NCBI GenBank assembly: GCA_025716855.1
Contig: JAIXMQ010000088.1
Location: 23,519 to 87,518 of the forward strand
Source of the DNA: Pilaira anomala
Lineage: Eukaryota > Mucoromycota > Mucoromycetes > Mucorales > Mucoraceae
Length of the DNA: 64,000 nucleotides
Direction of reading: 5' to 3'
The translations under genes were made by a program, and so were the position numbers. A model generated the notes under the pieces. That model had not been told where the DNA came from. It did not search any database and saw only the letters and a program-made list of their open reading frames with translations. Below, piece by piece: positions 1 through 12,511 of this stretch. Every line of letters starts with the position of its first letter. Positions within the stretch are counted from its first letter, which is position 1.

Positions 1-340
1 TTTTGAAGTGTGCTCAAAAAGTTTAATTACATCTACACTTATTTGGTAAATCGCTTCTGAGAAAAAAAAAGATTAAATTGATCAATAGCCAATAAGATTA
101 TACTTGAAAAAAAAAAAAGTGACGTTGCTTTTTATCCACTTTTAAATTGTTTTTTTTCCTCGGTATCATTCTTTTTTATTTTTCATTTTTTTATATTTAT
201 TATTAGTATATTTAAACATGTTGTTAAAGGTACAAGCATAATACATGATATAAATAGAGTCAACAGTTGTACTTACGTAAATACAGAAAACCCTTGCCAC
301 CACTGTTAAAAATGTGTATCAACCTATACTTGTACGTCAC
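1..340. other. Upstream non-coding region of TAM41
   Basis: AT-rich DNA with several A and T runs and no reading frame of note. It precedes the TAM41 start codon and should hold its promoter and 5' leader. An ATG at 312 lies out of frame with TAM41 and opens only a short reading frame, so it could act as an upstream start codon; this is inference. Confidence 0.5.
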
Positions 341-1668
341 ATGTCGTTGGAGACAAACCATTTCCATGGCAACGCCGAGATGCCACTCCCTCCTTCTATG
401 CAGAAAAAGACAGCTGAAGAGACGAAACATGTAAAGAATAATGAATTATTTTCTGATGAAACTAGAAAAAGGCTTGAACGACTCCGCCAACATCATTTTC
501 ATCCAACCAATATTCCGGACTCACCTGATTTTGGTACAAATCAATACATGAATATTAATGAAGAGTTAAAGAAGCAATTAAAAGATGTTGTATCACAATT
601 TAATGCACCTGTAAGATATGCTGTTGCTTATGGTAGCGGTGTTTTTCAACAAACTGGTTATGATGAAAAGGTATAACAAATAATAAATAAGCTCAATCAC
701 ATGGTCTAAACATAACAAAAAAAAAAAAGAAAAAACCTATGGTAGATTTCATTTTTGGTGTTAGTCATCCGGGTCATTGGCATGCTTTAAATATGCAACA
801 AAATCCTCATCATTATTCAAGTATTCGTTTACTTGGTTCTGGTGCTGTCACTTTATTGCAAGAAAAAATAGGTGCTGGCGTCTATTTTAATCCATATGTA
901 CAAATTAATGGCATGGTAAGTCTTTTTTCTTTTTTTCAAAAATAAAAAGGGGGATAATTAATATATAAAGAATAGAATATCAAATATGGCGTTGTATCCA
1001 TCGATAAGTTATGTAAAGATTTAATTGATTGGGAAACACTTTATTTGGCTGGCCGTATGCATAAACCTGTAAAGATTCTTCGTGACGATTCTAGAGTACG
1101 TTTAGCAAACCAAGTAAATTTGACTGAAGCAGTACGTGTTGCACTTTTGACATTACCCGAAAAGTTTAATGAAGAAGAACTATTTGATCGTATTGCTGGT
1201 ATTAGTTACAAGGGTGATTTTAGAATGATTGTAGGAGAAAACCCAAATAAGGTCAAGAATATTGTTTCTTCTCAAATGGAGAACTTTCATAGACTCTATT
1301 ATAGTTTATTAGATGATTTACCAAATGTTACCGCATTGAATGGTGGTCAATTTCAACAAAGTGATAATCCAAGATTTCGTGGTTTAATGGTCAAGAAGTT
1401 ACCAAAGACCTTGTATGATAAAGTGATTCGAGAACATCGTAGATACGCAAGTAAACATAACATGGATGTACCTGAAGACATGTCAATTGTTTATGAACAA
1501 GTAGCCCAATCAGATGCTTTAAGCCAGTATATTGATAAAAGTCTTACAGAGATCATTGCTGGTACTGCTGTCACCCAAAGTATCAAAGGTATCTTTACTG
1601 CAGGTCCAGTTAAAACTGTTCGTTATGCTGGTGCAAAGTTGGGCAAATGGTGGTCTGCCAAAAAATAA
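341..1668 (+). CDS. TAM41: Mitochondrial CDP-diacylglycerol synthase (phosphatidate cytidylyltransferase) Tam41
   Basis: Tam41 makes CDP-diacylglycerol from phosphatidic acid and CTP on the matrix side of the mitochondrial inner membrane, the first step towards cardiolipin. I read three exons: 341-670, 730-915 and 976-1668 (402 aa), with two short introns; all joins keep frame. Recognisable family blocks are the nucleotidyltransferase-like 'VAYGSGVFQQ' in exon 1, 'MVDFIFGVSHPGHWH' and 'GAGVYFNPYV' in exon 2, and 'IKYGVVSIDKLCKDL...LYLAGRMHKPVKIL' in exon 3. The order matches animal and yeast Tam41. The start at 341 (MSLETNHF) is the first in-frame ATG; the frame is open a little further upstream but without an ATG. 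The N-terminal ~75 residues are poorly conserved and may include the targeting sequence. The gene is convergent with PRP6. The family call is secure; the exact N-terminus is less so. Confidence 0.93.
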
Positions 1669-2072
1669 TTTTTATTTATCATGTATCATATAAAAATACC
1701 CTCAATAAGCACTCACGAACAACTCTAGTTTTTTTTTTTTTTTTTTACGCTATCATTTTTTAGAAAATATTTATACTATAAAAAAATTTTTTTATATATA
1801 TTTATAAAATTCATTGGTTTAAAACACTCAAACTAAAAACATGTGAGATAAATACCGCTCATTTGACGGAAAAACACGTTTTAACTTTTTAAACTTTTAT
1901 GCAAACAAAAACTGGATATACCTTTTTTACTCTTTTTTAATTGGCTCTGGCTTATCGCCCGCAAAATCTAATGTTGACTTCATCTATTTTTTTTTGAAGA
2001 ACGCCCTTTTTCAATTGTCCCTCTGTATGTTAAAGATGTTATTGACAAACTGAATAAGGTATCCGCATCGCC

Positions 2073-2103
<31 letters not shown>

Positions 2104-2712
2104 ACTTGACGGTGCGGCTATCTTTTTAATTGCAACGTGACACCCCCCCCCCCCTCCACGTTTATAGCTGAAGGACTTTAGAAAGGCTATTTACCTGGTT
2201 GTTCGAAATTAATTCCAGGAACTTGATGGCTATCCTTGCCAGGACACCCCAGTACCATAGATTGTATGGGGATGTATTAAAACCACTACGAATGGAATTA
2301 TTTTCGCTTCATCATAAGGCTTGTATGCTTCAAGATCCCAACCTAATTTATGGCTGGAGAAATATCAGCAATGATCTGACTCTACATAATAATAATAATA
2401 ATATTTATAATGACTACAATTATCATCCATTATTTAACTATGCTTTATAATAAAATTTTAAAGTAAAAGGACTAACTAACATAAATAAATAACCTTTGTA
2501 TGATTTGTGTTTACCCTGAAGTTATGTATACGCGTGTGAGATACGCCCAATAATGCAATAATATCAACAATCTAATACATATGCGCTTGATCTTTAGTAG
2601 GTTCATCGACTCTTGTCTAAGCTATACTACACTCCCATTTGTGTGTTCTGTAAATATTTCCATTCAATTAATACAATTTTTTTTATTTTTTATAAAGCTC
2701 TAAATCATTAAG

Positions 2713-2743
<31 letters not shown>

Positions 2744-2808
2744 TTTTGTACACAAAATTTTTAACTAATTATTTATTTATTTATACAGGTAAAATATAGC
2801 TAATGATT
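1669..2808. other. Convergent intergenic region TAM41/PRP6
   Basis: This is the 1.14-kb gap between the stops of two convergent genes. It holds long A runs (about 2072-2101 and 2712-2739), a C run near 2142-2154 and no credible gene. A small open frame at 2199-2450 lacks a good start and ends in Asn codons from an AAT repeat. It probably contains only the two 3' UTRs and simple sequence. Confidence 0.6.
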
Positions 2809-5627
2809 TTACTTTTCTTGTTCTAACTTCTCAGCACATAATTTTAAAATATCTTCAGTCTTTTTACCGATATTGGCGACATCTTTAGCAACTGTTTGCC
2901 AGTATTCACCATGTCTAGGTTCAGCCATAACACAACGTTTAATGACAAGATCCTGTTGTTCCTTTGTACCATGTTGTAACTCGAATTTATACCACCAAGC
3001 AAACGAATCACCATTGTCTGAATCGTTTTGTATCGCCTTTTGAAACCAATTTCTTGCTTTTTCAATTTTACGATCAGCCCAAAATAATCTTGCAACAGCC
3101 GTAATGACAACAGGGTCATGTTCACATTTCTTTAATGCGTCCACACCCCGTGCCTTTCTTTGAGGTCTTGTTTCCATAAAGATAACTTCTGTCCAGATAA
3201 TACCCGATGTAGGACATTCTTGTAATGCCTTTGCTGCCATTGATTTAGCGACACCAATATTATTATTTCTTTTTTCAATACGAATTGCTTGTACCCAAAG
3301 TTCAGGATTCTTTGGATTAATGAAACGTGCCTTTTCTAAAGAAGCACGGGCTTTTGTGACCATACCCAACTTTTCTTCTAATAAAGCTAATAAGATCCAA
3401 AGTGTCACACTCTTGGGACAACTCTTGACAGCTTGATTATAAATCTCACGTGCCTTTGCTGTATTACCTAAAGAATCTTCAATTTGACCCTTAATCATCC
3501 AAAGTTTATCAAAAGTAGGAAACTTTTGTAAAGCTTCATCTAATAAAGCATTACAAGCATCATAATTATGCATTTGACGTTCCAGCATGACGGATTTCAT
3601 CCAAACACGTTCTGTACCAGATTCCTTTCTTGCCAATTCTAGTAATTTTCTTGCACGATCGTATTCATCATTTTCACTTTCTACTTTAACAGCTGCTAAC
3701 CAGATCTGCTCACTATTCGGATTGGCTCTAAAGGCCTCTTCAAGAATGGTACGTGCACTTTCTACATCGCCTGCAAGCCATTTTTCTTTTGCACCCATTA
3801 ACCAAAGTACTTCAGCTTGTGGACAGTACTTAACGGCACGTTGTAATAATTCTTCAACACTTTGTGGCGTACCATGAGATTTCTCAAGGTATGCAGCTTG
3901 TTGCCAAATAGATGCCTTTCCTGGGAACTCCTTTAATGCATGAGCATAAATAGCTCTTGCTGTCTCAATCGATCCATGTGCAATACAACTCTCTGCGTCT
4001 TCCATCCATGTCGATTTACGATCCTCTTCTTCAATCCCCATACCAATCGTAGCACGAATAATGGCTTGACATGTTAATACTGAACCGTTCTTTTCACATT
4101 TCTCTGCTTCTTCTATCCATTGTTCACGGTCCAAAAGTGCACCTGATTGTGAAAGTGCTTTTGCGGCTAAAGTAATAATACGATCCACCATCTCAGGTTT
4201 ACCATGTTCTTCTTGTAATCTAGCAGCAGCGATCCAAATTTCATGACTTGATGGAATAGCAGCACGTGCTTTATTTAATACCTTTTGAGCATTTTCATAA
4301 GTTTCTAAACGAGCAAGAGCTAACCAAAGATCGACACTGAGCGGTACGAGTTCAACTGCACGAGATAAAAGGACCTTGGCATCTTCTGGGTTCTCCTCCA
4401 TATTCACAGCTGCACGCCATAATTTGACAGAGTTGGGAATAAATTCAAGTGCACGACGTAAGACCTTCTTCTTGGCTTTATTATCGGTTTCCATAGATAC
4501 AGCTTTAAGCCAAATCTTGACAGATTGAGGTAAATGACGAACAGCATCACCTAAAATAATCTTGGCGTTTTCTACATTATTTAATCGAGCAGCCTCTAAC
4601 CAAACATCTTCGTTTTTAGGACATTGTTCACAACCCTTGGCAATGGTATTTCTTGCATGTACTGGTCTACCTGCAACCTCTTCTAAACGAGCAGCAGCGA
4701 TCCAACCTGGAGCATGCTTTGGATTTGTTGTGATGACTGAATTTAAGAGTAATCTTGCTTTTTTAATATCACCAATTTCAGCATCACTTTTCACGACGAC
4801 ACTATTTAAATCGGTCAAATAACCTTTAGGATCAATTGTTGTCTTTCCAGAAACCGAATCCGAAACTTGATCTAATTTCAGACCTAAAACTTTATCTCTT
4901 GCTTGACCGATCTCTCTGAAATTGGTCATCATATCATCCGTCATATTTGCGCCATTGACGGCAGCGGAAACGATCCCACCTAATTTCTGTTCTGTAGCAT
5001 CTAATGCGGTTTCATATTGAGACTTATCTCTTGCCGCAGCAATGATTGAATCAGGCATTGGTGTGAAACGCTCAGGTTGTTTGTTTCTTCTACGATTTTT
5101 ACCGACTAAATCACCTACTTCAGGAATGGCAGCCCATTCCGCATCGTCAATAGAAGAAAGTTGACGTTTTAAATCGGCAAATTGTTGAGAGATTTTAGGT
5201 CGTTCAAGTCGATAACGAGCTAATTCTTCACGTTCACGAGCTTCTCTACGAGCTTTTCTACGTTCGTCCATTTTAGCATCAATCATATCCCAAACGCGAT
5301 CGGCTTCTTCGTCGTCTTCTTCGTAAGGTGCAGAAGAAAATAAACCAACTTCGTTATCTGGATCTTGATATCTTTCTTCTTCATCGTCACCTTCTTTTGC
5401 CACTACTTTTGCTGGATCACTATATAAGAAGATAAAGATTAGAAATGAGTTTTTTTTTTCATGAAAAAAAAAAAAAAATGTTTTTTAAAAACCACTTACA
5501 CTTCTCCACCTGATTCTCTTGCAGGACCAATATCAGATCGTGTTGTGAAACCAGTGGCACCACGGCCTAAACCAGCTACGTAGTTTGGAGGAGCAGGCTT
5601 TCCTACAAAATCTTTTACGCCAAACAT
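2809..5627 (-). CDS. PRP6: Pre-mRNA-processing factor 6 (U4/U6.U5 tri-snRNP scaffold)
   Basis: Prp6 bridges U5 and U4/U6 snRNPs in the spliceosomal tri-snRNP. Two exons read 5627-5500 and 5419-2809 on the minus strand (912 aa), with a typical GTAAGT donor and TATAG acceptor. Exon 1 encodes the diagnostic PRP1 N-terminal block '[20 protein letters not shown]' followed by 'RSDIGPARE'. Exon 2 begins with the acidic segment '[20 protein letters not shown]' and '[15 protein letters not shown]', then '[16 protein letters not shown]' and 'IPEVGD'. From about residue 260 to the end there are tandem HAT/TPR-type repeats with the recurring W-A-AR-E pattern (for example '[15 protein letters not shown]'). 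Length agrees with the family (about 900-940 aa). It is divergent from the SH3/RA gene, start to start 274 bp apart. Confidence 0.96.
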
Positions 5628-5901
5628 GAATGTTTAAAGTTGAAAAAAAAAAAAGAGAGAAATAATTTGTGTTATTTTGCATTTGGTTTTGAAACGACGT
5701 CACTGAGCGAATGAAATCCAAAAAAAAAGGGGGAGGATTGGGCGGAGGATGAATGTGTAGTACAACTTTAATTTTGTCGGTGCACCACTTCAAAACGTGC
5801 AAAAAATATGAATATAATCAATTTATTTTTATATTGAAGTTTTTTTTTTTCTCTTTTTCTTTCTTTTTTTTTTTTTTTTTTTCTTAAAAAAAATAAATAA
5901 A
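5628..5901. promoter_or_regulatory. Shared divergent promoter PRP6 / SH3-RA gene
   Basis: The start codons of two divergent genes are separated by 274 bp, so both promoters and 5' leaders must lie here. The region has an A run near 5643-5654, a G-rich patch at 5728-5734 and T runs at about 5840-5882, the last next to the SH3/RA start. Nucleosome-excluding poly(dA:dT) tracts are typical of fungal promoters. Co-regulation is inference. Confidence 0.6.
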
Positions 5902-8887
5902 ATGTCAAGACATAATTCAATAGAAGCTTTAAGAGAAAGATATCAAAGATCTCGTTTACAACAACCAGATCCCGTTGCAACTGTATATGAAGAAGAGGAA
6001 GATGAAGTAGAAGATGAAGATGATGAAGAAGAAGACGAAGAAGAAGAAGAAGAGGATAATGATGAAGATAATTGTTCAATGTATTCTTCTTCTTCAAGTG
6101 TTCCGGATGAAAATATTAATTTTGATTTAGTGTATGCACTTCATACATTTGTGGCCACAGTGGATGGACAAGCATCAGTTGTAAAAGGAGATGCAATGAC
6201 CTTATTGGATGATACAAATTCATATTGGTGGTTAATCAGGGCATTAAAAGCTTCTGAAGTAGGTTATATCCCTGCTGAAAACATTGAAGTAAAGTGTAAA
6301 TAGGCCAAAAATAATAATAATAATAGTAACCCCAGTTTATTCTTAACATTATAATAACAATCATGATTTTATAGACTCCTTTTGAAAGGTTAGCACGATT
6401 AAATAAGCATAGAAATGTACAAGTAAAGTAAAATTTATATACTATTTGTTTATTATTTTTTTATTCACCTTTTTTTTAAGGTTACCTCACTTGATCAACT
6501 ACAACATTATGGTAACTCGGCTAATAAAAGTAGTAGTACCCGTAAAACCAAGTTGAAAAAGAAAGTTAAAGTTTCAAAGGAACTTGCATGTCAATTACAA
6601 ATTATTTTAACTGACGCAGAGGATCATACAGTATACGAAGAAGTATTTGAAAAATGGGATGAACCCATGTCATCTATTGCTTACCGAGGATGTGATATTA
6701 ATACACAAGAAGAAGAAGAAGAAGAAGAGGATATAGTGGATAGTGAAGCAGAAGAAGAAGATAGCAATAGTAACACGAATAAAACTAAAAAATCAACAAT
6801 CAACATGACTCCTTTATTAAATCCAAATTTTAATAAACCTATAAATATCACAGAAACTAAACCAGTCAGTCTTGATAAACCTTTACCATTAATACAATTA
6901 GAAGAACAACCCAAACCATCTATAACAGCAGCACCAACATCAGCAGCAGTAACAGTAGTAAAGAAAGTGACAGGTTTAAAAAGATTATTATCTATTGGAA
7001 GTAGTAGTAATGGAAACACTAAAAAGAAGTTGGATTCACCACAATCACCAGTATCTATTGAAAAAGAAAAAAATGATCAACAATATCATGTTTTACGTAT
7101 CTTTTCTGGAAATATCAATGTGGGTGCTATGTTTAATTCAGTTGCTGTCACACCTGAAATGAATGCAGATCAATTATTAAAATTAGCATTACAAAAGTTT
7201 CATATTCCTTTATTAGAAGAAAGTGCTTCTAAAAGACCTACAAGTGGTATTGAATACTACTTGACTGTTAAATCAATGGATGGAGGTAAAGTACATAAAT
7301 AATAATAAAACGTGTTGCTACATAAAAAAAAAAAAAAAAAGGTGGCATGTTTAACAATATAAACAACTAAACGTTTACATTACTGTATAGATGAAATCAC
7401 TTTAGAACCAACAGATAAACCTCTTGCAATTTTTGAATCACTTAGTGATCATCTTACAACACCTATGCCTTCTTTAACATATATTAAAAGATTATCTATC
7501 GAACAACCTACTATTAAAGTAACCCGTGTTGGTGTATCCAAAGCTCGACAACGTGCCAAAGCTCGTTTTGGCGAGGACTCAGTTATCCGATTCTCGTTAC
7601 ACAAACGAATCAGACGTACTATTGATACTGCGCCAGGACAGATCTATGTCAAGATTTCATTTCATGCTGAAAATCATAATAAACAAATATCAACAACGAG
7701 TAGTACCGGTAATAAAATATCTACTATGGGACTTATCCGAAAAAGTAGTCTTTTAAGAGTAGATCAACAAATTCAACAACAACAACAACTACAACAACAA
7801 CAACAACAATTGCTTCAAAATGCTGCTACTCAAGAACGAATCGATAAACTTGTAGCTATTTCTACTACTACTTCTATTTTGGAATTAACACATACCGCAT
7901 TAGATAAATTTCACATGGCAAATGAAGATAAATCAGAATATACCATGACACTTTCGCTTAACGGGCAAGGTAAAAAAAGAAAAAAAAAATTTTTTTTTTT
8001 ACATTCTCTTGTTCACTCTTACTCACATTACATAATCTTTTTTATAGAAACATCGTTAGTAGAGACAAAGACGATTTCAGAAATTTTAAATGATTCTGAT
8101 CTCATACCAAAAGGTACCGTAGAAAAATTATTTGTGCTACGAAAGAAGCACAGTGCATTACCTATTGTACCCCCATTACCTACCACAAGTTTATCCGAAT
8201 CAACATCCGAATCCACAAATCGATTTGTACGATACATTTTAAAGCAACAAGATCATAAAGAAAGTCATGTACCTCCTGAAACGATGGTAGAATCAAATAC
8301 TGTATCAAGTACAGGTAATGTTCTAAAACGATTAGATCAAGCCATTTTATCACTTGAAAATGATAAAAGGCAACTTGATCGATTTAAATACAATGTAAGT
8401 GAAGAATTTTTTTTATTTTATATATATGTACACATATTCTTAACATTACATTTAAAAAAAGGGTCCTTCATCGTTAAGTAGGAATTATAGTGATCATACT
8501 ACGCCTACACTATCAAATCGTATCTTGCCTGTAAGATCAAATAGTTTATCTGTGATGAGCGATTATAGATCAAATCAAAAGATGGCACCGATTCGTAGTA
8601 CAACACAAGGTAAAAAGGTTTATGCATGTAATTTACATTTATATACTCAACTTGTTTATTATTGAATATTACATAGATATGAATAGAAAATTTCCTCCTA
8701 CTAGAAGTTCTTCACTAAAAATTAGTGGAGATGTATTTGATAATACAGAAACCAGAACCAGTATATCTAATATGGATGATCTTGAAATGGTATATATATA
8801 TATATATATATATATATTTTTTTATATATAGTGTTCATAACTTTTTCTTTACTTTAGGAGTTACAACGTATTGCCAGTTCTCATTAA
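5902..8887 (+). CDS. SH3 and Ras-association domain scaffold protein (Bud14/Tea4-type SH3), polarity-related
   Basis: I read eight exons: 5902-6288, 6375-6422, 6481-7285, 7391-7969, 8048-8394, 8462-8609, 8677-8789 and 8858-8887 (818 aa). After an acidic run (residues ~30-55) comes an SH3 domain (~residues 74-129: 'ALHTFVATVDGQASVVKGD', 'SYWWLIRA', 'VGYIPAENIE') followed directly by 'TPFERLARLNKHRNVQV', a tail often seen after fungal polarity SH3 domains. From ~residue 344 a Ras-association-like fold is suggested ('HVLRIFSGNINVGAMFNSVA', 'GIEYYLTVKSMDG'). Low-complexity Glu, Ser and Gln stretches link the parts; the C-terminal third is Ser/Arg-rich. Such proteins connect Ras/Rho-type GTPases to polarised growth. 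The family name is uncertain: the SH3 is firm, the RA call is from pattern only. It converges on the DysF gene with 67 bp between stops. Confidence 0.8.
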
Positions 8888-8954
8888 TGATATAAATAAA
8901 TAAAATGCACTTGTATTATTATATATGAATATTTGAAAAAAAAAAAGATGGTAT

Positions 8955-10776
8955 TTATAAAATTTTAATTGGATTGGCTTTTCTATACCATCTTCTTCTT
9001 CTAGTCAAAGCTCTTGTATTTTCATGAAGTCCATTCACTAAAGTAGATGTTCTACTTGACATGGATTCAGGTCGACTCTTTGGATTTAACCATCGATGAT
9101 CAGAATAAACCCAACCATTTTCATCACATTCAATTAAAGTCTATATAACATATTATCATTAGTTGTTTCTATTAGGTTACACGATTCAAACTTACAACTA
9201 AAGATAGACATTGTGTGAGTAAAATGAAAAATATAGAATTATATTTTTTTTTTTTTTTTTTTTTACCTATTTCAAGCGCATCATCTGCCCATGGGCCAGT
9301 GGTATCCAAATGCCATTGATCGTCATCTGCCCAAGTATAATGTGTTGGGGAAGGCATCTCTTCTTTAGGTGGTAATGGTTCCAGACCAGTAATATTTGAC
9401 CACCCAGATCTTTCCGACCTTAAAAGCTATCAAAGAATAAGTATAAAGTTATTTCAAATTATATATATATATATATATTTACTTGAGATGTATAGCCGTG
9501 TCCAGCCCACCACCTTTGATTTTCATAAACCGAGACAAGAATCGGATCAGTTGGTACAAACTTGATTTCTTTACGAAACAATCTTTGTACGAGGTCAAGT
9601 AGAGTTTGTACGAATTCCATCAAGAATTGTAATACAGTTTCTATCATGGACCCAACCCAAGTCTTGTTTAAAAGACACATGAGACCAATGGCCATGATAA
9701 GCCATTTTCCACAAATATAAAATAAACTGGAAACGGATAGACTGATGAAGAATAAAATCTTGTAGGTTGTTGAGGTTAATTTAAAGTGTTGTAAATGGTA
9801 TGCTAAATTATCATAAATTCGAATAAAGAATAGAAAGGCATATTGCATGTTTTCTAAATTTGTATAATATTCTGCACTGTTTTCATCATACCGTGGAAAT
9901 AGAATTTGTGATGCGGGTTGTTTTATCATTCCAGTATGTGTGTACAGTAACCAGATCAGCAGGGGTGGAATCACTAACAAGGTATAAGCATTTATGCCTA
10001 TATATAATTTTTTTTTTTTTTTTTTTTAGCTTAAATTCATATACAGTCTATATTTTTAAAAACTTTACATGTACTTATCCAAAATAAGCAAACAAGAAAA
10101 GAAACCAACTTATTTTTCCAACTATAGATATTATGTATAGATTTTCCAATATAAAAAAAAGCTTTTGAACGAGCTACTAATCTAGTAAAAGCTTTTGCGG
10201 TCGCATGAGGACTCATGGAGATATCATGACTACTATTATGCTGTTGTTGTAATTGTTGCTTTAATGATTTACGATAGGATTTATTGACTTTTCGAAGTTC
10301 GGGGTTAAATGTAGGTGATTTCAAAAGAGATTCTTCTAGTAACTTTGAAGAACTGTGGCTACGAGTGAGTTCGGATGTATCTAGTTTTCTTGGTGTCTGT
10401 TTTCTTCCACTGGTTGTACTTGTATTATCTTCAAAATGACGATCAAAAGAAGCACGATGAGAGTGCTTTGAAACTGATTCTGGTTCGGAATCTGTTACGG
10501 ATAATGAATCTGGACTTAGGCGTCTTGATGGTCTACATTGAATTACTAAATCACTACATGAAGTATGACAATTATATCCACACTCTAATGTAAAAAATAA
10601 AAAGTTCAATTTTTTTTTTTTCAAATAAAAAAGAAAAAAGTCTCTTTATTATCATTACCAGTGCAATGTACACCTTGTCTTGCTATTCCCCATAACAACT
10701 TGCCACAGTAATCACAATAGACAAGTCCTTGAAAAGTCTTTTCTTGAAAGATATGATATTTTATTGCAGAAGGCAT
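8955..10776 (-). CDS. C1 domain + transmembrane + dysferlin (Pex24/Pex30-type peroxin) membrane protein
   Basis: Minus-strand exons read 10776-10659, 10584-10069, 9997-9483, 9426-9267, a micro-exon 9197-9181 and 9140-8955 (about 503 aa). An N-terminal C1 zinc finger fits H-x12-C-x2-C-x13-C-x2-C-x4-H-x2-C ('HIFQEKTFQGLVYCDYCG' ... 'CTECGYNCHTSC'), the diacylglycerol/phorbol-ester type. A Ser-rich linker is followed by hydrophobic segments ('LLVIPPLLIWLLY', 'ILFFISLSVSSLFYICG') and a dysferlin/peroxin domain: 'VSVYENQRWWAGHGYTSQ', 'ERSGWSNITGLEPLPPKEE', 'DENGWVYSDHRW', ending in a basic 'RRRRWYRKA' tail. DysF proteins of the Pex30/Pex24 group shape ER and peroxisome membranes. The C1 domain would add lipid (possibly DAG) sensing; that is inference. 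The micro-exon is the least certain join: a 17-nt exon keeps frame (VVSLNR), and a 2-nt exon would also keep it. Confidence 0.85.
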
Positions 10777-12511
10777 TTCTTTTAAGGTCAAATATATTAC
10801 CCACAACAACAACAACTCACGGACTCACAACACTTGTTTGTTTTTTTTAAAGTTGTAAAAATAAAGTGTGGAAAAAAATCTGAATAATATTGTTTTCCGC
10901 ACGTGAATACTTCTTTCCTCCACACATAAAAAAAAAAAAAAAGTTGTGACGTATAAAAGAGTTTTTGTTGCTTTTTTTATTTTTCGTGTTACTGAAAAAT
11001 TAAAAAAAGGTACATTTGTTTATAAAGTTTTAATTTTTTTGTATCAGCTCCGTGTAAGTGTGTTGTGATATCATTGTTTTTTTTTTCTTTTTGTTGGGAA
11101 TGGTTTTGAATAGGATGTGCGTCATGTCAATATGGGCTTGAAAAAATAATAATGCAAAAGCACAAATTTGAATCTGGGTAACAAAAGAGCTTGATTTAAT
11201 GATATTTCTCAAAGTAAAATACGGCTTCTACTAGCAATTTGTTCTTACAATTACAATTGCCCTTGTTTACATACATCTGGAAATAAACGGAAAGTTTGAA
11301 CTTAACATGCCTTCAAATTTATAACTAATATATAGAGTGCATCTCGTTCATTTTTATAGCTTTCACTAGATAACATGTGAGTGCTTAAACAAAAAGTTAT
11401 AATAGTTAGTCGTTAAGTACAGCCAGAATACATCCGACATTTGAAGTTTGTCATACTACAAAAATTGAAAACAGAATACGTAAACAACCCGTTTGAGGAC
11501 TAAAAAAAAAAATATTCCCAAACAGTTACGTTTACAACTGCTGCCACTCACAAAATTTCTTCTGAAAATGTCGTAACATGAACAAAATGTATTAATAGCT
11601 TCCTTCGAGATCTGTATTTTACCTTTATGGACTTTTTAGATAAAAAACTCAGATAAAAGTTGTTACTGAAAAACATATTTTCCAAACTCAACCGAAAAGA
11701 AGTCGATCAAAAAAATATATATATACATGACGTTTTGTAACAAGATTTCGTCACTTATGTAATTAATATATTTTTCAACTGAAAACTGTCAACGCTATTA
11801 CAAATAAACAATCACACGTACCCTATTTTTATTCATTTCACTTTTTAGAATACATCAAATGCAAACAATTGTTAAACGAACAAAAAATAAAAGTATGGTA
11901 CCACTTTTTATTATCACGGAATTGCGAGCGGATCAATATATTAAATACGCGCTGATGCACTTTTTTTTTTTTCATCTTCCGTAAAAGAAAAAAAAAAAAA
12001 AAAAGGTACAGAAAAACTATTCGTAAAGGTTCACGTCTTTCTGACGTCAAAAGAAGTAAAAACCTTTTTTTTTTTTTTTTTTTTTCTATGATACGTTTCA
12101 CACGGTGAAGGATTTACTTGTTACACGTTTTTATCGTGCTTTGAAACGTGTTGCTTGTTGTTTGTATTATGAAAAAGAGGTAAAGTCGATCCTGTTCTAA
12201 AAGAAAAAAAAAGACTTGTACAAAATCGAGAAACTGTCTGTATAAATTTCTAATTTATAACTTTGTAAAAAAAAAAATCAAATTACAGGCTTTATTTATT
12301 CATGAATGTACTAAGAGAACGTTTTTTAATAAAAATACAATAGATTATCTTGGTGCAACATCACTTTCTAAATTTATATCACATTGTTTTAAAAAATTGT
12401 TTTATTTATTTTTTGGGGAAAAAGGAAAAATTAAGTTGTTTTGGAAAATGCGGGTATATCTATAAAAAAAAAGGAGCTATATATAATATATTAAAAAAAG
12501 AAATGCTATAT
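10777..12511. other. Intergenic region with simple sequence only
   Basis: This 1.7-kb stretch lies between the C1-DysF start and the transporter stop. The first ~150 bp should be the C1-DysF promoter. I see T and A runs (for example 11960-12004 and 12066-12085) and no conserved frame on either strand; the small open frames are built from homopolymers. No RNA gene was recognised. Confidence 0.55.

Noticed and set aside
2199..2450. 83-codon plus-strand frame downstream of TAM41
   Set aside because: It has no good start codon, ends in Asn codons of an AAT repeat and shows no family motif or splice partner.
9267..9483. Suspected frameshift in the DysF domain at about 9420
   Set aside because: Re-reading the exon start at 9426 gives 'LLRSERSGW' in frame; the break was a miscount and the domain is intact.
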